Shown here in pieces: positions 18,458 through 27,931 of a DNA stretch of 64,000 nucleotides. Source of the stretch: Janthinobacterium sp051380735 (GTDB lineage: Bacteria > Pseudomonadota > Gammaproteobacteria > Burkholderiales > Burkholderiaceae_D); contig NZ_JBNYXQ010000011.1 of NCBI RefSeq assembly GCF_051380735.1, positions 62,001-126,000 on the forward strand, in the 5' to 3' direction. The number at the start of each line of letters is the position of its first letter. Positions within the stretch are counted from its first letter, which is position 1. Both the position numbers and the translations under genes were made by a program. Below the pieces are notes generated by a model. It was not told the origin of the DNA. It saw only the letters and a list, made by a program, of their open reading frames with translations, and ran no database searches.

Positions 18458-19063
18458 ATGAAAAAAGTTTTAAGGTATATTTCAGAGCAGGGTTTTTATT
18501 CGTTATTTTTATTTTTCGCGGATAGGTTGCGTAATGAAATAGGAACCCGTTTGATTTTAAAGAGATGGCATCTAAGAAATATTTATATCGGGCCCCGCTC
18601 TATCATACGTGGGGCGCAGAAAATAAGCTTAGGAGAAAATTTTTATGCTAAAGATATGCTTTGGCTTGATGCCATAATGCGTTATGGCGACCAACAATTC
18701 TCGCCCACCATCAAAATAGGCAAGAATGTTTCGATTAGTCGGAATGTTCATATCGCTGCCATTTCGCAGGTTACCATAGATGATGGTGTAATGATCGGAA
18801 GTAATGTTTTAATTACTGATCACTCTCATGGTTCGTTGGCTGATGAGTTGAGCTTGATTAAGATGCGTTCGCCTGCGCAACGGCCTTTGCTTTCAAAGGG
18901 GGAGATAAAAATTGGTAAAGATGTGTGGATTGGAGAAGGTGTCGTGATTCTGGCTGGCATTTCTATTGGCCATGGTGCTGTAATTGGTGCCAATTCTATA
19001 GTGACAAAAAATGTACCTGATAGAACAACTGTAGGCGGAATTCCCGCTAGGAAAATTTCCTGA
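18458..19063 (+). CDS. hexapeptide-repeat O-acyltransferase
   Basis: 201-residue left-handed beta-helix protein of the WbbJ/maltose acetyltransferase group. Hexapeptide turns run from about residue 88 (IKIGKNVSISRNVHIA, VTIDDGVMIGSNVLI). The catalytic histidine lies in TDHSHGS, and the repeats close with GAVIGANSIVTKNVP. It probably O-acetylates a sugar of the repeat unit, using acetyl-CoA. Its stop overlaps the start of the next glycosyltransferase by one base (TGATG). About 100 very AT-rich bases separate it from the preceding gene. Confidence 0.87.
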   Translation: MKKVLRYISEQGFYSLFLFFADRLRNEIGTRLILKRWHLRNIYIGPRSIIRGAQKISLGENFYAKDMLWLDAIMRYGDQQFSPTIKIGKNVSISRNVHIAAISQVTIDDGVMIGSNVLITDHSHGSLADELSLIKMRSPAQRPLLSKGEIKIGKDVWIGEGVVILAGISIGHGAVIGANSIVTKNVPDRTTVGGIPARKIS

Positions 19064-20088
19064 TGAGTAACTTAATTAATGATGTAACTAGTAAACCAAT
19101 TTTAAGCATCGGTATACCAATATATAAACGGCCTGATTTGTTAAGGCGCTGCCTTGATTCGATTATCACAGCAGCGACTGATTTTTCTGTGCCTGTATAT
19201 CTTTACGATGATTCACTCTCAGAAATTAATGTTGAGGTTATTCGAGCAGCCCAACAACGCTATCCGCTGATCTTTCATGTTGTAAATGAAAAAAATCTAG
19301 GTATAGATGAGAATATCGCCAAATCGGTCGAGCTGGCTTCTTCTAAGTATGTTTGGTTGTTGGGTGAAGACGACTTGGTGGCGCCGGAAGCTATAAGCGA
19401 GGTTTTTCCTATACTTGAGAAAAGTAATTTACCATATATATATTGTAATTATTCATATATATCAAACGACTACAGTAGAATTATTCGAGAGAAAAGGATT
19501 GAAATTTACAATAACGTACTTATCAGTGGCATTGAATTTTTCGAAAAATATATTTGGGCCGCTGGTTTTATTGGTGGTTGTATCATTGCTCCAGAAGCTT
19601 GGTTAAAGGTCGACCGTAAGAAATATGAGTGTACTTTTTTTACCCATGTGGGTGTCGTCGCCGAACTAGTTGCTGATACCTCAGTGCAGATGATAGCTGC
19701 AGCATTGGTGAAAAATCGCGCTGAGGATGTAAGTTCAACATCTTGGAATGCCGTGCCGTTTGACGTCATGTTTGGTTGGGATAAAATGCTTGGCTTAGCA
19801 GGTCGATTGTACGGTGGAAAATCCTTGGAAAAAGCTCGAATATCCCAGGAGGCCGTATTTTGGCATCGCTCATTGCTGTTTTTGATGTCAAAAAGAGCTG
19901 ACCGCACCTATGATTTTTTCACGTTTTCGAAATATATAAAAGAAAATGATTTCAATATTTTCTTCAAGTTTTTTGCAGTCGTTATCGCAGTGTTGCCTGT
20001 ATTTATATTTAAATTATTAAAAAATACATTGGGAGTAGGAGTCAAAGATATTATACGACGTGTCTTATTTGGATTGCGCTCCAAGTGA
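19063..20088 (+). CDS. glycosyltransferase family 2
   Basis: Second GT2 enzyme of the block, 341 residues. It has LSIGIPIYKRPDLLRRCLDSI at the N-terminus, VYLYDDSLSE as the nucleotide-sugar site near 46-55 and WLLGEDDLVAPE as the DxD-like metal site near 104-115. A hydrophobic helix near the C-terminus (about 305-325) suggests membrane association. It is coupled by overlaps to both neighbours: ATG within the stop of the acyltransferase, and GTGA with the following polymerase gene. Confidence 0.87.
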   Translation: MSNLINDVTSKPILSIGIPIYKRPDLLRRCLDSIITAATDFSVPVYLYDDSLSEINVEVIRAAQQRYPLIFHVVNEKNLGIDENIAKSVELASSKYVWLLGEDDLVAPEAISEVFPILEKSNLPYIYCNYSYISNDYSRIIREKRIEIYNNVLISGIEFFEKYIWAAGFIGGCIIAPEAWLKVDRKKYECTFFTHVGVVAELVADTSVQMIAAALVKNRAEDVSSTSWNAVPFDVMFGWDKMLGLAGRLYGGKSLEKARISQEAVFWHRSLLFLMSKRADRTYDFFTFSKYIKENDFNIFFKFFAVVIAVLPVFIFKLLKNTLGVGVKDIIRRVLFGLRSK

Positions 20089-21383
20089 AAAATCTATTAA
20101 AAACTATTTGTACCGGGGCGATGACCATATTGATATTCGCCCCTTTGATGCCTAAAATTGGATTTTCGAGCGAGATAGTTATATATCCATATGAAATTGT
20201 TCTTGCGTTCCTTTTCGTATGTGTTTTTTTTCTCGATTTCCACTCGTTGTTTCGTACAGCTGTGCAGCGTTGGTATCTCGCGTTTATCGGAATGATAGCT
20301 ATTTCGACTTGGATAACTTCTTTTTCGAGTGGTATCGATGCCGGTAGCATTATGAGGCTTTTGAAACTTCTCATATACGTTTGCGTTCCCGCAATTATTT
20401 TCCATCTCGATGAGCGGCGTGACTGGATGCCTCTTATAGCGCGCGTTGGCACTGCAGCGCTGGCGCTTAATATGTATTTCGTTATCATCGGAGGTAGCGA
20501 AATTTTTTCGGGAAAATTGGCGTTTGATATCGATGAGATTAGTGGTGGCTTATCAGGTAAATACTTCAGCCTGACTAGCTTTTCTCTACAAAGTACTGGT
20601 CGTTTGAGCCATGGCGTTTGGGCTACCTACGTTGCATTGCAATTAGCAACTGTTTCCTCATTGTATTTTCAAGAAAAAATATCCAAGTTTTTCTTTGCAC
20701 TATCTTTGTTTTTTATTTCGTTAAACATTGTTTCGTCGATTAGTCGAGAAGGGCTGTTAATTGTAATATTAATCATGGGCGGCTATTGCTTTTCCGGCGC
20801 TAGCAAGAGTATTTCTATAAAACCTTTTGCTATAAGACTTTGGCCATTATTTTCATTGGGCGCGGTATTTATTATTGCAATGCTAGCCGCATCACAAACT
20901 CAGATGGGGCAAAAAATAAGCTTTATGTTCGAGTTTCTTTCGTCAGGTGGTGTGGATGGTAATATCTCTGGTCGCTTTAATACCTGGATGCTTAGTTTGC
21001 GACTCATTTTCAGCTCTTATCATTATATGTTCTTTGGTGTGGGATATAACCTAGAATTGTACGGCAGCGAGATAGAAAAGCTTGCCATTCATATGGACAA
21101 TGGAGTTTATTCGACAATTCCTGAAAGCCTGCTCTTTACGGCTCTGGTTTTTTCTGGTTTTTTTGGTGTTTTTTTATTGTTTTGTTTGATTGCTTCGGTT
21201 TCTGCGGTATTTAGACGTGCACCACTTTTCCAAGCTGAGAAAGTTTTTTATGCTATGTTTTTGATCGGTTTGCTGATTACTAATTTTATCGCAGGAGCGA
21301 CTGCAATCTCAGACTTGATATTGCTGAATATCTTCATTCTAGTAGGGTTTTGGTACAAAAAAATGTATCTAAGTCAGCGTTGA
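20085..21383 (+). CDS. O-antigen/EPS polymerase, Wzy-like
   Basis: 432-residue membrane protein with about 11 hydrophobic segments and a large hydrophilic loop near 285-345 that contains SGRFNTWMLSLRLIF and FFGVGYNLELYG. This pattern (R-x3-W, then GxGxG-like) is typical of the O-antigen ligase/Wzy superfamily. It would join repeat units in the periplasm, under Wzz control. GTG start overlapping the previous stop by four bases. Wzy and ligases cannot be told apart by this alone; the EPS context favours Wzy. Confidence 0.8.
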   Translation: MKNLLKTICTGAMTILIFAPLMPKIGFSSEIVIYPYEIVLAFLFVCVFFLDFHSLFRTAVQRWYLAFIGMIAISTWITSFSSGIDAGSIMRLLKLLIYVCVPAIIFHLDERRDWMPLIARVGTAALALNMYFVIIGGSEIFSGKLAFDIDEISGGLSGKYFSLTSFSLQSTGRLSHGVWATYVALQLATVSSLYFQEKISKFFFALSLFFISLNIVSSISREGLLIVILIMGGYCFSGASKSISIKPFAIRLWPLFSLGAVFIIAMLAASQTQMGQKISFMFEFLSSGGVDGNISGRFNTWMLSLRLIFSSYHYMFFGVGYNLELYGSEIEKLAIHMDNGVYSTIPESLLFTALVFSGFFGVFLLFCLIASVSAVFRRAPLFQAEKVFYAMFLIGLLITNFIAGATAISDLILLNIFILVGFWYKKMYLSQR

Positions 21384-21423
21384 TGGAATTTTCAATGCAT
21401 TATTTTTTAGAGGTACTCAAATT

Positions 21424-22410
21424 TTGAAAATTTATTTTGATTCTCGCTGGATAGGTGATCATGGTATTGGCCGTTTCGCCCGTGTGATTGAACAGAACTT
21501 CAAACTGGAATCAGTTAGGGTGACTGGTAAGCCTACCTCTGCACTAGATCCAATACGATTGCTGTTCTTTTCCTTGTTAAAAACAATTAAAGGTGATTGT
21601 CTATTTAGCCCAGGATTTAATGCACCTCTTTTCTTTTGCCGTAAATTTATTTTTACTGTGCATGATCTGAATCACATTGATAGGCCTGAAAATAGTAGTT
21701 TCTTTAAGCGTCTTTATTATAAAATAATATTAAAGCGAGCCTGTCGCAAAGCTTTTCGCATTTTGACGGTTTCTGAATTTTCAAGGAGGCGGATTTCGGA
21801 ATGGGCCGATGTTGATCTTGAGTGTATCGTTAATGTGGGAAATGGCGTCGATTCTAGTTATAACTTTAATGTTAAGCCATATCAGCCTGGATATTCTTAT
21901 CTTTTATGCGTCAGTAATCGTAAAGATCATAAAAATGAACCACGTATATTAGAAGCATTCTCGCAGGCGCAAACCGATCAGGCTATTCGTTTGATATTTA
22001 CCGGCCAGGAAAATGCGGCCATGCTTGCACTCTGTGATCAGTTTAAAGTTAGTCACCGCGTTGTATTTCTTGGACGTGTGGCCGAGGAAGATCTTCCCGG
22101 TTTATATCGTGGCGCAATTGCGCTGGTATTCCCTTCACTGTATGAGGGTTTTGGCCTTCCATTGATTGAAGCCATGGCCTGTGGTACGCCGGTCCTCACT
22201 TCAACAACTACTTGTCTACCAGAAATAGCAGGTGACGCGGCGATCTTAGTTGATCCATTATCGGTATCGCAGATCGCGGACGGAATCGCCGAATTGTGTT
22301 CCAACGCCACTTTACGTGACGATTTACGTGAAAAAGGCTTACTTCAAGGAGCTAAATACTCTTGGAATGAAACGGTTCGAAAAATCGATCAGGTGTTAAA
22401 GTTAATATAG
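21424..22410 (+). CDS. glycosyltransferase family 4
   Basis: GT-B fold retaining glycosyltransferase, 328 residues. Hallmarks: FSPGFNAPL and FTVHDLNH in the N-terminal half, LCVSNRKDHKNEPRILEAF near 160-178, and the E-x7-E donor site in SLYEGFGLPLIEAMACGTPVL near 238-258. TTG start at 21424 preceded by GAGG at about ten bases; no better start is available because the first residues (KIYFDSRWIGDHGIGR) align with the family N-terminus. It follows the polymerase gene after 40 bases. Confidence 0.88.
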   Translation: MKIYFDSRWIGDHGIGRFARVIEQNFKLESVRVTGKPTSALDPIRLLFFSLLKTIKGDCLFSPGFNAPLFFCRKFIFTVHDLNHIDRPENSSFFKRLYYKIILKRACRKAFRILTVSEFSRRRISEWADVDLECIVNVGNGVDSSYNFNVKPYQPGYSYLLCVSNRKDHKNEPRILEAFSQAQTDQAIRLIFTGQENAAMLALCDQFKVSHRVVFLGRVAEEDLPGLYRGAIALVFPSLYEGFGLPLIEAMACGTPVLTSTTTCLPEIAGDAAILVDPLSVSQIADGIAELCSNATLRDDLREKGLLQGAKYSWNETVRKIDQVLKLI

Positions 22411-22593
22411 ATATAATTTTTCTGGTTCGGTATTATTTTTGAAGTGTTCAGCGCCTATTAAGGCATTGTGAAAAATATCATTTTTTTGGATAATAAGAAA
22501 GTTTTGCATATTTTCAGGTATTTTCATTTCTTTTTATCCTTGCTCACAGGATAGAATTTTCATTTTTTTACTATTGTCTAAATTAAATTTCCA

Positions 22594-23739
22594 ATGAGAA
22601 AAATTGCGTTGATGCATGAGTGGTTCACCACTCTGGCTGGATCGGAAAAAGTAGTTGAGCAATTCTGTTCACTTTATCCTAAAGCCGATATTTTTGCAGT
22701 TTATGCTGATCCCGACTTTGTTAAGGTTACGGATTTTTTGCGGAAGCGTAATTTGCAAACCACATTTATCAAGAATTTGCCAATGGCAAAAAGATTTTTT
22801 CGTTCCTATTTGCCGCTAATGCCGTTAGCTGTAGAACAATTGGATATGTCTCCGTACCAACTCGTCATTTCGAGTAGCCATGCCGTTGCCAAAGGTATTT
22901 TGACAGGGCCGGATCAATTGCATATTAGTTATGTACATTCGCCAATACGCTATGCATGGGATCTGCAACATCAATATCTACGCGAATCAAATTTAGAAAG
23001 GGGGCTGAAAGGTTGGATCGCGAAATGGATGTTACACAAAATGCGCATATGGGACACACGGACTGCAAATGGGGTTGACCATTTTGTTGCAAACTCTCAT
23101 TTTATCGCTCGACGGATAAAAAAAATGTATGGGCGTAGATGTGATGTTATCTATCCTCCAGTAGATATTAATTCGTTTGCACAGACTAATGAAAAGGAAG
23201 ATTTTTACCTTACCGCTTCGCGGTTAGTGCCTTATAAAAAAATGGATTTGATTGTAGAAGCCTTTTCCACGATGCCGGATAAGCGACTTCTTGTAATAGG
23301 TGCTGGCCCTGAAATGGAAAAAATCAGGGCCAAGGCCGGGCCGAATGTAGAGATGATGGGCTATCAACCTTTCAGTGTGCTGAAAAGTAGTATGCAAAAA
23401 GCACGTGCTTTTGTTTTTGCAGCTGAGGAGGATTTTGGTATTACTCCGGTTGAGGCTCAGGCATGTGGTACACCTGTGATCGCATTCGGCAAAGGTGGGT
23501 CGCTCGAGACGGTTATCGCCGACGGTGAACACTCCACCGGTGTTTTTTTTGAAGAGCAAACAGTCGCTTCCTTGTGTGAGGCAGTTCGGTATTTTGAATG
23601 CCACCTAGACAAATTTTCGCCGGAAGATTGTCGGCGCAATGCCGAGCGGTTTTCTGTAGATCGTTTCAATCGAGAATTTTCAGAATATGTTGAACGTCGC
23701 TGGGCGGAGTTTCAGGATGCAAAGATTATTCGTAATTAG
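22594..23739 (+). CDS. glycosyltransferase family 4, WbaZ/mannosyltransferase-like
   Basis: 381-residue GT-B enzyme. The N-terminus MHEWFTTLAGSEKVVEQF and the HSPIRYAWDL motif near 120 are typical of WbaZ-type mannosyl/rhamnosyltransferases. The C-terminal domain has LTASRLVPYKKMDLIVEAF and the donor site EEDFGITPVEAQACGTPVIA. A GDP-mannose donor would fit manC in this locus, but that is inference. 183 AT-rich bases precede it, and the insertion elements begin 28 bases after its stop, so it may be last in its transcript. Confidence 0.87.
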   Translation: MRKIALMHEWFTTLAGSEKVVEQFCSLYPKADIFAVYADPDFVKVTDFLRKRNLQTTFIKNLPMAKRFFRSYLPLMPLAVEQLDMSPYQLVISSSHAVAKGILTGPDQLHISYVHSPIRYAWDLQHQYLRESNLERGLKGWIAKWMLHKMRIWDTRTANGVDHFVANSHFIARRIKKMYGRRCDVIYPPVDINSFAQTNEKEDFYLTASRLVPYKKMDLIVEAFSTMPDKRLLVIGAGPEMEKIRAKAGPNVEMMGYQPFSVLKSSMQKARAFVFAAEEDFGITPVEAQACGTPVIAFGKGGSLETVIADGEHSTGVFFEEQTVASLCEAVRYFECHLDKFSPEDCRRNAERFSVDRFNREFSEYVERRWAEFQDAKIIRN

Positions 23740-23965
23740 TTTTTTCATTGCCGTTGTCTCTGACATGCTAGGGAAATGCTGATTTAATCAGCAAGAAACC
23801 TACGCGTTACGTTCTGAGATGGCACAATTACGCCTTCCCCTCCAGCCTTGAGATGAGAAACAAACCAGCTTTTCTGACGTCGAGTTCGCTGTAAGCGTCG
23901 GCCCACCGCCGTCTACCCTTGGGCACCGCACGATGCCATGATTGAATTTGGGACACAAGTTGATT

Positions 23966-24364
23966 GTGTCCGAAAATTTATTTACGGACACAATAATTCA
24001 ACCAGTTCCAACTAGGGCGGAACGCGGGCCGTATCGCCGTCACAGCGATGAATTCAAGCGTGCCGCTGTGGCACGTACGCAGGTCGATGGCGCCTCCGTT
24101 TCGCTGATCGCCCGTGAGCTCAAGATCAATACCAATCAGTTGTTCAGTTGGCGCAAGCGTTTCGGTGACGGGGCGCTTGCCGGTGGCAATGCGCCAAGCC
24201 AGCTGGTGGCCGTCACAGTGCTCGACACCTTACCCGCAAGTACACCGGTCGCCAGCACCGTACCTGGCGTTATCGTGCTCAGCGTGGGCCACGCCCAGCT
24301 GCGCCTGGAGGGCCAGGTCGATGCGGCGACGCTGACACTGTTGCTGGCGCGACTGCTGCCATGA
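23966..24364 (+). CDS. tnpA: IS66 TnpA-type helix-turn-helix protein, copy 1
   Basis: Small DNA-binding accessory protein of IS66, 132 residues from GTG 23966. Its helix-turn-helix lies in RRHSDEFKRAAVARTQV followed by SLIARELKINTNQLFSWRKRF, the standard OrfA pattern. The C-terminal part is a short beta/alpha region found in these proteins. The in-frame TTG at 23942 would add eight residues. A second tnpA-type gene follows after 83 bases. Confidence 0.82.
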   Translation: MSENLFTDTIIQPVPTRAERGPYRRHSDEFKRAAVARTQVDGASVSLIARELKINTNQLFSWRKRFGDGALAGGNAPSQLVAVTVLDTLPASTPVASTVPGVIVLSVGHAQLRLEGQVDAATLTLLLARLLP

Positions 24365-24447
24365 TCTTAAGCGCTCCATAAACCACAGCCTTGTTGCGTG
24401 ATCCCGATTTCCGCATGCTTGCCGTTTCAATTTAAACGGGAGCAAGC

Positions 24448-24771
24448 ATGGAAGGCGACACCGAATTCTGGACCTCACATATTGAGGCCTGCCGCCGTGA
24501 AGGCATGGCGGCGAGCGTATATGCACGGCAGCATGGCCTGACGCTGGCGTCGCTGTACTACTGGCGGCGCAAGTTGACGCAGGCCGCAGTAACCGACGCC
24601 GATGGCGCGGCGAACCAATTTGTCGCCCTGCGCGTGGTTGATACGGCAGTTGGCGCCGCAACCGGTGCGTGCACCCTGGTGCTGCGTTCCGGTCTGCGCC
24701 TGGAGCTGGCCGCGCTGCCGTCGCCAGCCTGGCTGCTGGCCCTCGACCAAGCCCACGCCGGAGCGCGCTGA
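24448..24771 (+). CDS. tnpA: IS66 TnpA-type accessory protein, copy 2
   Basis: 107 residues. Helix-turn-helix in FWTSHIEACRREGMAASVYA and HGLTLASLYYWRRKL, typical of the shorter IS66 accessory TnpA. ATG 24448 has GGGAGCAAGC upstream. The stop overlaps the tnpB start (TGATG). It differs clearly from copy 1, so the element has two distinct tnpA-type genes rather than a recent duplication. Confidence 0.85.
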   Translation: MEGDTEFWTSHIEACRREGMAASVYARQHGLTLASLYYWRRKLTQAAVTDADGAANQFVALRVVDTAVGAATGACTLVLRSGLRLELAALPSPAWLLALDQAHAGAR

Positions 24772-25127
24772 TGCACCCGGGCTGCCGTATCGACCAAGTG
24801 TTTTTATGCCGCGACTCGGTCGACTTCCGAAAGTCCATCGGCGGCCTGTCGGTGCTCGTCGAGCAGGCGCTGGGCCTCGATCCGTTCGGCAGCGCGCTGT
24901 ACGTGTTCATCAACCGCGACCGCAACAAGATCAAGGTGTTGTACTGGCACCGTAACGGCTTCTGTCTGTGGCTCAAGCGGCTCGAAGCAGAGAAATTCGC
25001 GTGGCCGCGCCACGCCGACGGCGCCACGCAAGGGGTCACGCTGCAGCAGTTCGAGTGGCTGCTGGAAGGCTTCGATGTGTGGCAGAAACCACCCCATAAA
25101 ACCCTGCATTTCAGTACCGTTTCATAG
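24771..25127 (+). CDS. tnpB: IS66 accessory protein TnpB
   Basis: 118 residues, the full family length. It carries the TnpB signature: VDFRKSIGGLSVLVEQALG, LYVFINRDRNKIKVLYWHRNG and FCLWLKRLEAEKF. TnpB is needed with TnpA and TnpC for IS66 transposition, but its biochemical role is not established. Start at ATG 24771 inside the stop of tnpA copy 2; tnpC follows almost directly. Confidence 0.93.
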   Translation: MHPGCRIDQVFLCRDSVDFRKSIGGLSVLVEQALGLDPFGSALYVFINRDRNKIKVLYWHRNGFCLWLKRLEAEKFAWPRHADGATQGVTLQQFEWLLEGFDVWQKPPHKTLHFSTVS

Positions 25128-25148
25128 GGGAATTTGGTAAACTACGGC

Positions 25149-26795
25149 ATGCCTGCAACCACCGCCAAACCGTCCAACCTGCCGCCGCGCTACAGCCTGC
25201 CAGAACTGGTGCTGCCGGCCGTGTTGCCGACCGATGCGGCAGCGCTGACGGCGTTGCTGCACTCGGTCATCGCCGCGCACCACGACGTCAAGACGCAGGC
25301 GATGAACCACATGCAGCACATGCTGGAACAGTTCGTCCTGGCGCGCCACCGCATGTTCGGCGCCAGCTCGGAACAGTCGTCAGCCCAAGGCCGCTTGTTC
25401 GACGAGGCCGAGGCGTTGGCCGCTGGCAGTGATGCAACGCAGGATGTGGCGCCGCTGTCGCCGGATACCAAGCATGATGCCAAATCGAACAGCAAACCGG
25501 GGCGTGGCAAGCGCAGCCCGTTACCAGCCGAGTTAAAACGCGTCGATATCGTGCACGATGTGCCAGCCGCCGAACGTACTTGCCCGTGCGGCACGCCGAT
25601 GGTGGAAATCGGCGAGGAGATCAGCGAGCAACTCGACCTGGTGCCAATGCATGTGCGCGTGCTGCGCCACATCCGCAAGCGATACGGCTGCCCCGGCAGT
25701 GCCCACGCGCCGGTGACGGCGGCATTGCCGCCCCAACCCCTGCCCAAGAGCAACGCCAGCGCCGATCTGCTGGCCATGCTGCTGGTGGTCAAGTTCATCG
25801 ACGGCCTGCTGCTGGCGCGCTTCGAATACGTGCTGGCCCGCCACGGTGTGACGGTGCCGCGCCAGACGCTGGCGCGCTGGGTTATCGGCGCGGCCGGCGT
25901 GCTGCAGCCATTGCTGAATCTGATGCGCGACACCCTGCTGGAGGGACCGTTCCTGCACGTCGACGAAACGGTGGTGCAGGTGCTCAAGGAAGCGGGCAAG
26001 GCGCCGACCTCGAACAGCTATATGTGGGTGCAAACGGGCGGGCCGCCGGGGCGGCCGGTGGTGGTGTTCGACTACGATGCGAGCCGCAGCGGGCAGGTGC
26101 CGCTGCGCCTGCTGCACGACTACCGGGGTTACGTGATGACCGACGGCTACAGCGGCTATAACGAGTTGATGCGTACCGATGGCATCGAGCAGCTCATTTG
26201 CTGGGCGCACGTGCGTCGCCGGTTCGTCGAGGCCGTCAAGGTGCAGCCGAAGGGCAAGCGCGGGCTGGCCGACGAGGCTGTCGCGCTGATCGGCAAGCTG
26301 TACGGCATCGAGCGCGACCACAAGGACGCCGATGACGCGACGCGCCTGCTGGCACGGCAAACCCATAGCGTGCCTGCGCTGGCGGCGCTGCGGGCGTGGG
26401 TCGACCAGACGCTGCCGGGTGTGACGCCGAAAAGTGCGCTCGGCACGGCGCTGTCGTACCTGCACAACTGCTGGCCGCGCCTGACGCGCTACACGGAGCG
26501 CGGCGACCTGCCGATCGACAACAACCGCGCCGAAAACGCGATCCGCCCGTTCGTCGTCGGTCGCAAAGCCTGGCTGTTCAGCGACACGGTGGCCGGCGCC
26601 AACGCCAGCGCCGTCATCTACTCGGTACTGGAGACGGCCAAGGCGAACGGGGTGGAACCTTACACTTGGTTGCGACGCGTGCTGCACGAGCTGCCGGCGG
26701 CGAAAAATGTGGAAGACGTTGAGGTGCTGCTGCCGTGGAATGTGAGCGCACTCGACCACGGCCAGAGCGTGACACCGATGGGCGTGCTGCAATGA
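25149..26795 (+). CDS. tnpC: IS66 transposase TnpC
   Basis: DDE transposase, about 548 residues. A leucine-rich N-terminal helix region and a CPCGTPM zinc-ribbon region near 145 are followed by the catalytic core: HVDETVVQV (first Asp), VMTDGYSGY (second Asp) and DNNRAENAIRPFVVGRKAWL (Glu). All three acidic residues are present, so it looks functional. TTG 25134, close behind AGGGG, is an alternative start. The stop overlaps the next gene's ATG by four bases. Confidence 0.93.
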   Translation: MPATTAKPSNLPPRYSLPELVLPAVLPTDAAALTALLHSVIAAHHDVKTQAMNHMQHMLEQFVLARHRMFGASSEQSSAQGRLFDEAEALAAGSDATQDVAPLSPDTKHDAKSNSKPGRGKRSPLPAELKRVDIVHDVPAAERTCPCGTPMVEIGEEISEQLDLVPMHVRVLRHIRKRYGCPGSAHAPVTAALPPQPLPKSNASADLLAMLLVVKFIDGLLLARFEYVLARHGVTVPRQTLARWVIGAAGVLQPLLNLMRDTLLEGPFLHVDETVVQVLKEAGKAPTSNSYMWVQTGGPPGRPVVVFDYDASRSGQVPLRLLHDYRGYVMTDGYSGYNELMRTDGIEQLICWAHVRRRFVEAVKVQPKGKRGLADEAVALIGKLYGIERDHKDADDATRLLARQTHSVPALAALRAWVDQTLPGVTPKSALGTALSYLHNCWPRLTRYTERGDLPIDNNRAENAIRPFVVGRKAWLFSDTVAGANASAVIYSVLETAKANGVEPYTWLRRVLHELPAAKNVEDVEVLLPWNVSALDHGQSVTPMGVLQ

Positions 26796-27301
26796 GCCGG
26801 ATCTCATCGCCGACGCTCGCCGACGCCATCAAAGTCGTAAGCGCCATGGGCATCGAGCAAAAAGAGGTACTGGCCAACGAATTGTTCGAGCGGCAGCCAA
26901 ACCTGTTCGGCTCGGCGCTCGCACTCCACCGCATGGGTGTCGCCCCGGCAAAAATCGAGGTGGTGCTTGATCTGCTGTTCATCTGCTTCCAGTCAATGAA
27001 GCAGTCGGGGTTACGCTGGCCATTGATCACCGAGGCTGACCTGGACAAGCAATTAGGACGCTATGTCGCCACGGTGCGGTTTGGTGAAGACCTGGCCTTG
27101 GCACAACGCCAGCGCGCCATGACGCAATACCTCGAATCCCATCCGGAAAAACCGCTGCTCGCCTATGTCACCGACGAGCTCAACAAATGGTTGGCCGGCA
27201 TCACACCCGAAGCGACCGACAACTACGTTATGCTCGCCGCCATGAACTTCGTCAACTGTATCGCATTCACCCCGATCCCGGAGCCCGCGAAGCGAACCTG
27301 A
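26792..27301 (+). CDS. IS66-associated protein of unknown function
   Basis: 169 residues, starting at ATG 26792 inside the tnpC stop (ATGA), so it is translated as part of the IS66 transcript. It is largely helical, with no recognised catalytic motif. Its position inside the IS ends, before the right tip at 27396, makes it a passenger or accessory gene of this IS66 subtype. Function is not known to me. Confidence 0.75.
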   Translation: MSRISSPTLADAIKVVSAMGIEQKEVLANELFERQPNLFGSALALHRMGVAPAKIEVVLDLLFICFQSMKQSGLRWPLITEADLDKQLGRYVATVRFGEDLALAQRQRAMTQYLESHPEKPLLAYVTDELNKWLAGITPEATDNYVMLAAMNFVNCIAFTPIPEPAKRT

Positions 27302-27396
27302 ACGACCTTGCCTGGTTCGTGAAGCATGGACTTCAATGCCACCATCATGCCGGCCAGAAGATTAGCGAGCAAGGTTGGGGTTTATGGATCGCTTAC

Positions 27397-27931
27397 GACG
27401 AAAAACAAAGAGGGTGAACGGGATCCGGAAATGCACCATTCTAAGAAGGGAAATGACTGGCACTTTGGCATGAAAGCGCACGTTGGTATGGACATGGCAA
27501 CCGGCCTTATCCACACCGTCGTTGGCACGGCTGACAACGTGTCCGACGTAGCTCAGGCGCACGCGCTGCTGCATGGCGGCGAATCGGTTGTGTTGGGCGA
27601 TGCGGGTTACCAGGGTGTGGCCAAGCGAGCTGAGAATGCCGACAAAGAAATCGATTCGCACACAGCGATGCGTCCCAGCCTGCGCAAGGCGCTCAAGAAA
27701 AATCCTATGGGTCGCGCCAAGGAAAAGCTTGAACAAGTAAAGGCCAGCGTGCGCGCGAAAGTCGAGCATTGCTTGCATGTCGTGAAGTGCCGGTTTAAAC
27801 ATCGTAAGACCCGCTATCGCGGACTGGCCAAGAACAACGCACAGTTGTTTACGCTGTTTGGCCTGGCGAACCTGGTACTTGCCCGTAGGTACTTGGGCAG
27901 GACGCATGCCCAAATTGCGTCCGCAGCATGA
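27397..27931 (+). pseudogene. IS5-family transposase, C-terminal fragment
   Basis: Resumes in frame at TKNKEGERDPEMH directly after the IS66 right tip. It continues through HFGMKAHVGMD, GDAGYQG (second catalytic Asp) and the C-terminal region VEHCLHVVK with RKTRYRGLAKN (Glu region), to the stop at 27931. The first about 180 residues, including the first catalytic Asp, are lost. The open frame reaching back to 27326 reads through IS66 sequence and is not a natural start. A dead gene. Confidence 0.85.

Larger units (their letters stand above)
23891..27396 (+). mobile_element. IS66-family insertion sequence with five genes
   Basis: The left end begins GTAAGCG at 23891 and the right end closes CGCTTAC at 27390-27396, the usual IS66 tips. 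It carries two tnpA-type genes, tnpB, tnpC and a fifth coding gene in a tight run. The eight bases outside each end differ (23883-23890 against 27397-27404), so no 8-bp target duplication remains. With the missing middle of the host IS5 transposase, this points to a deletion beside the insertion. The tnp genes look intact, so the element may still be active. Confidence 0.82.

Noticed and set aside
25533..26807. 424-codon minus-strand frame opposite tnpC
   Set aside because: Antisense shadow of the IS66 transposase.
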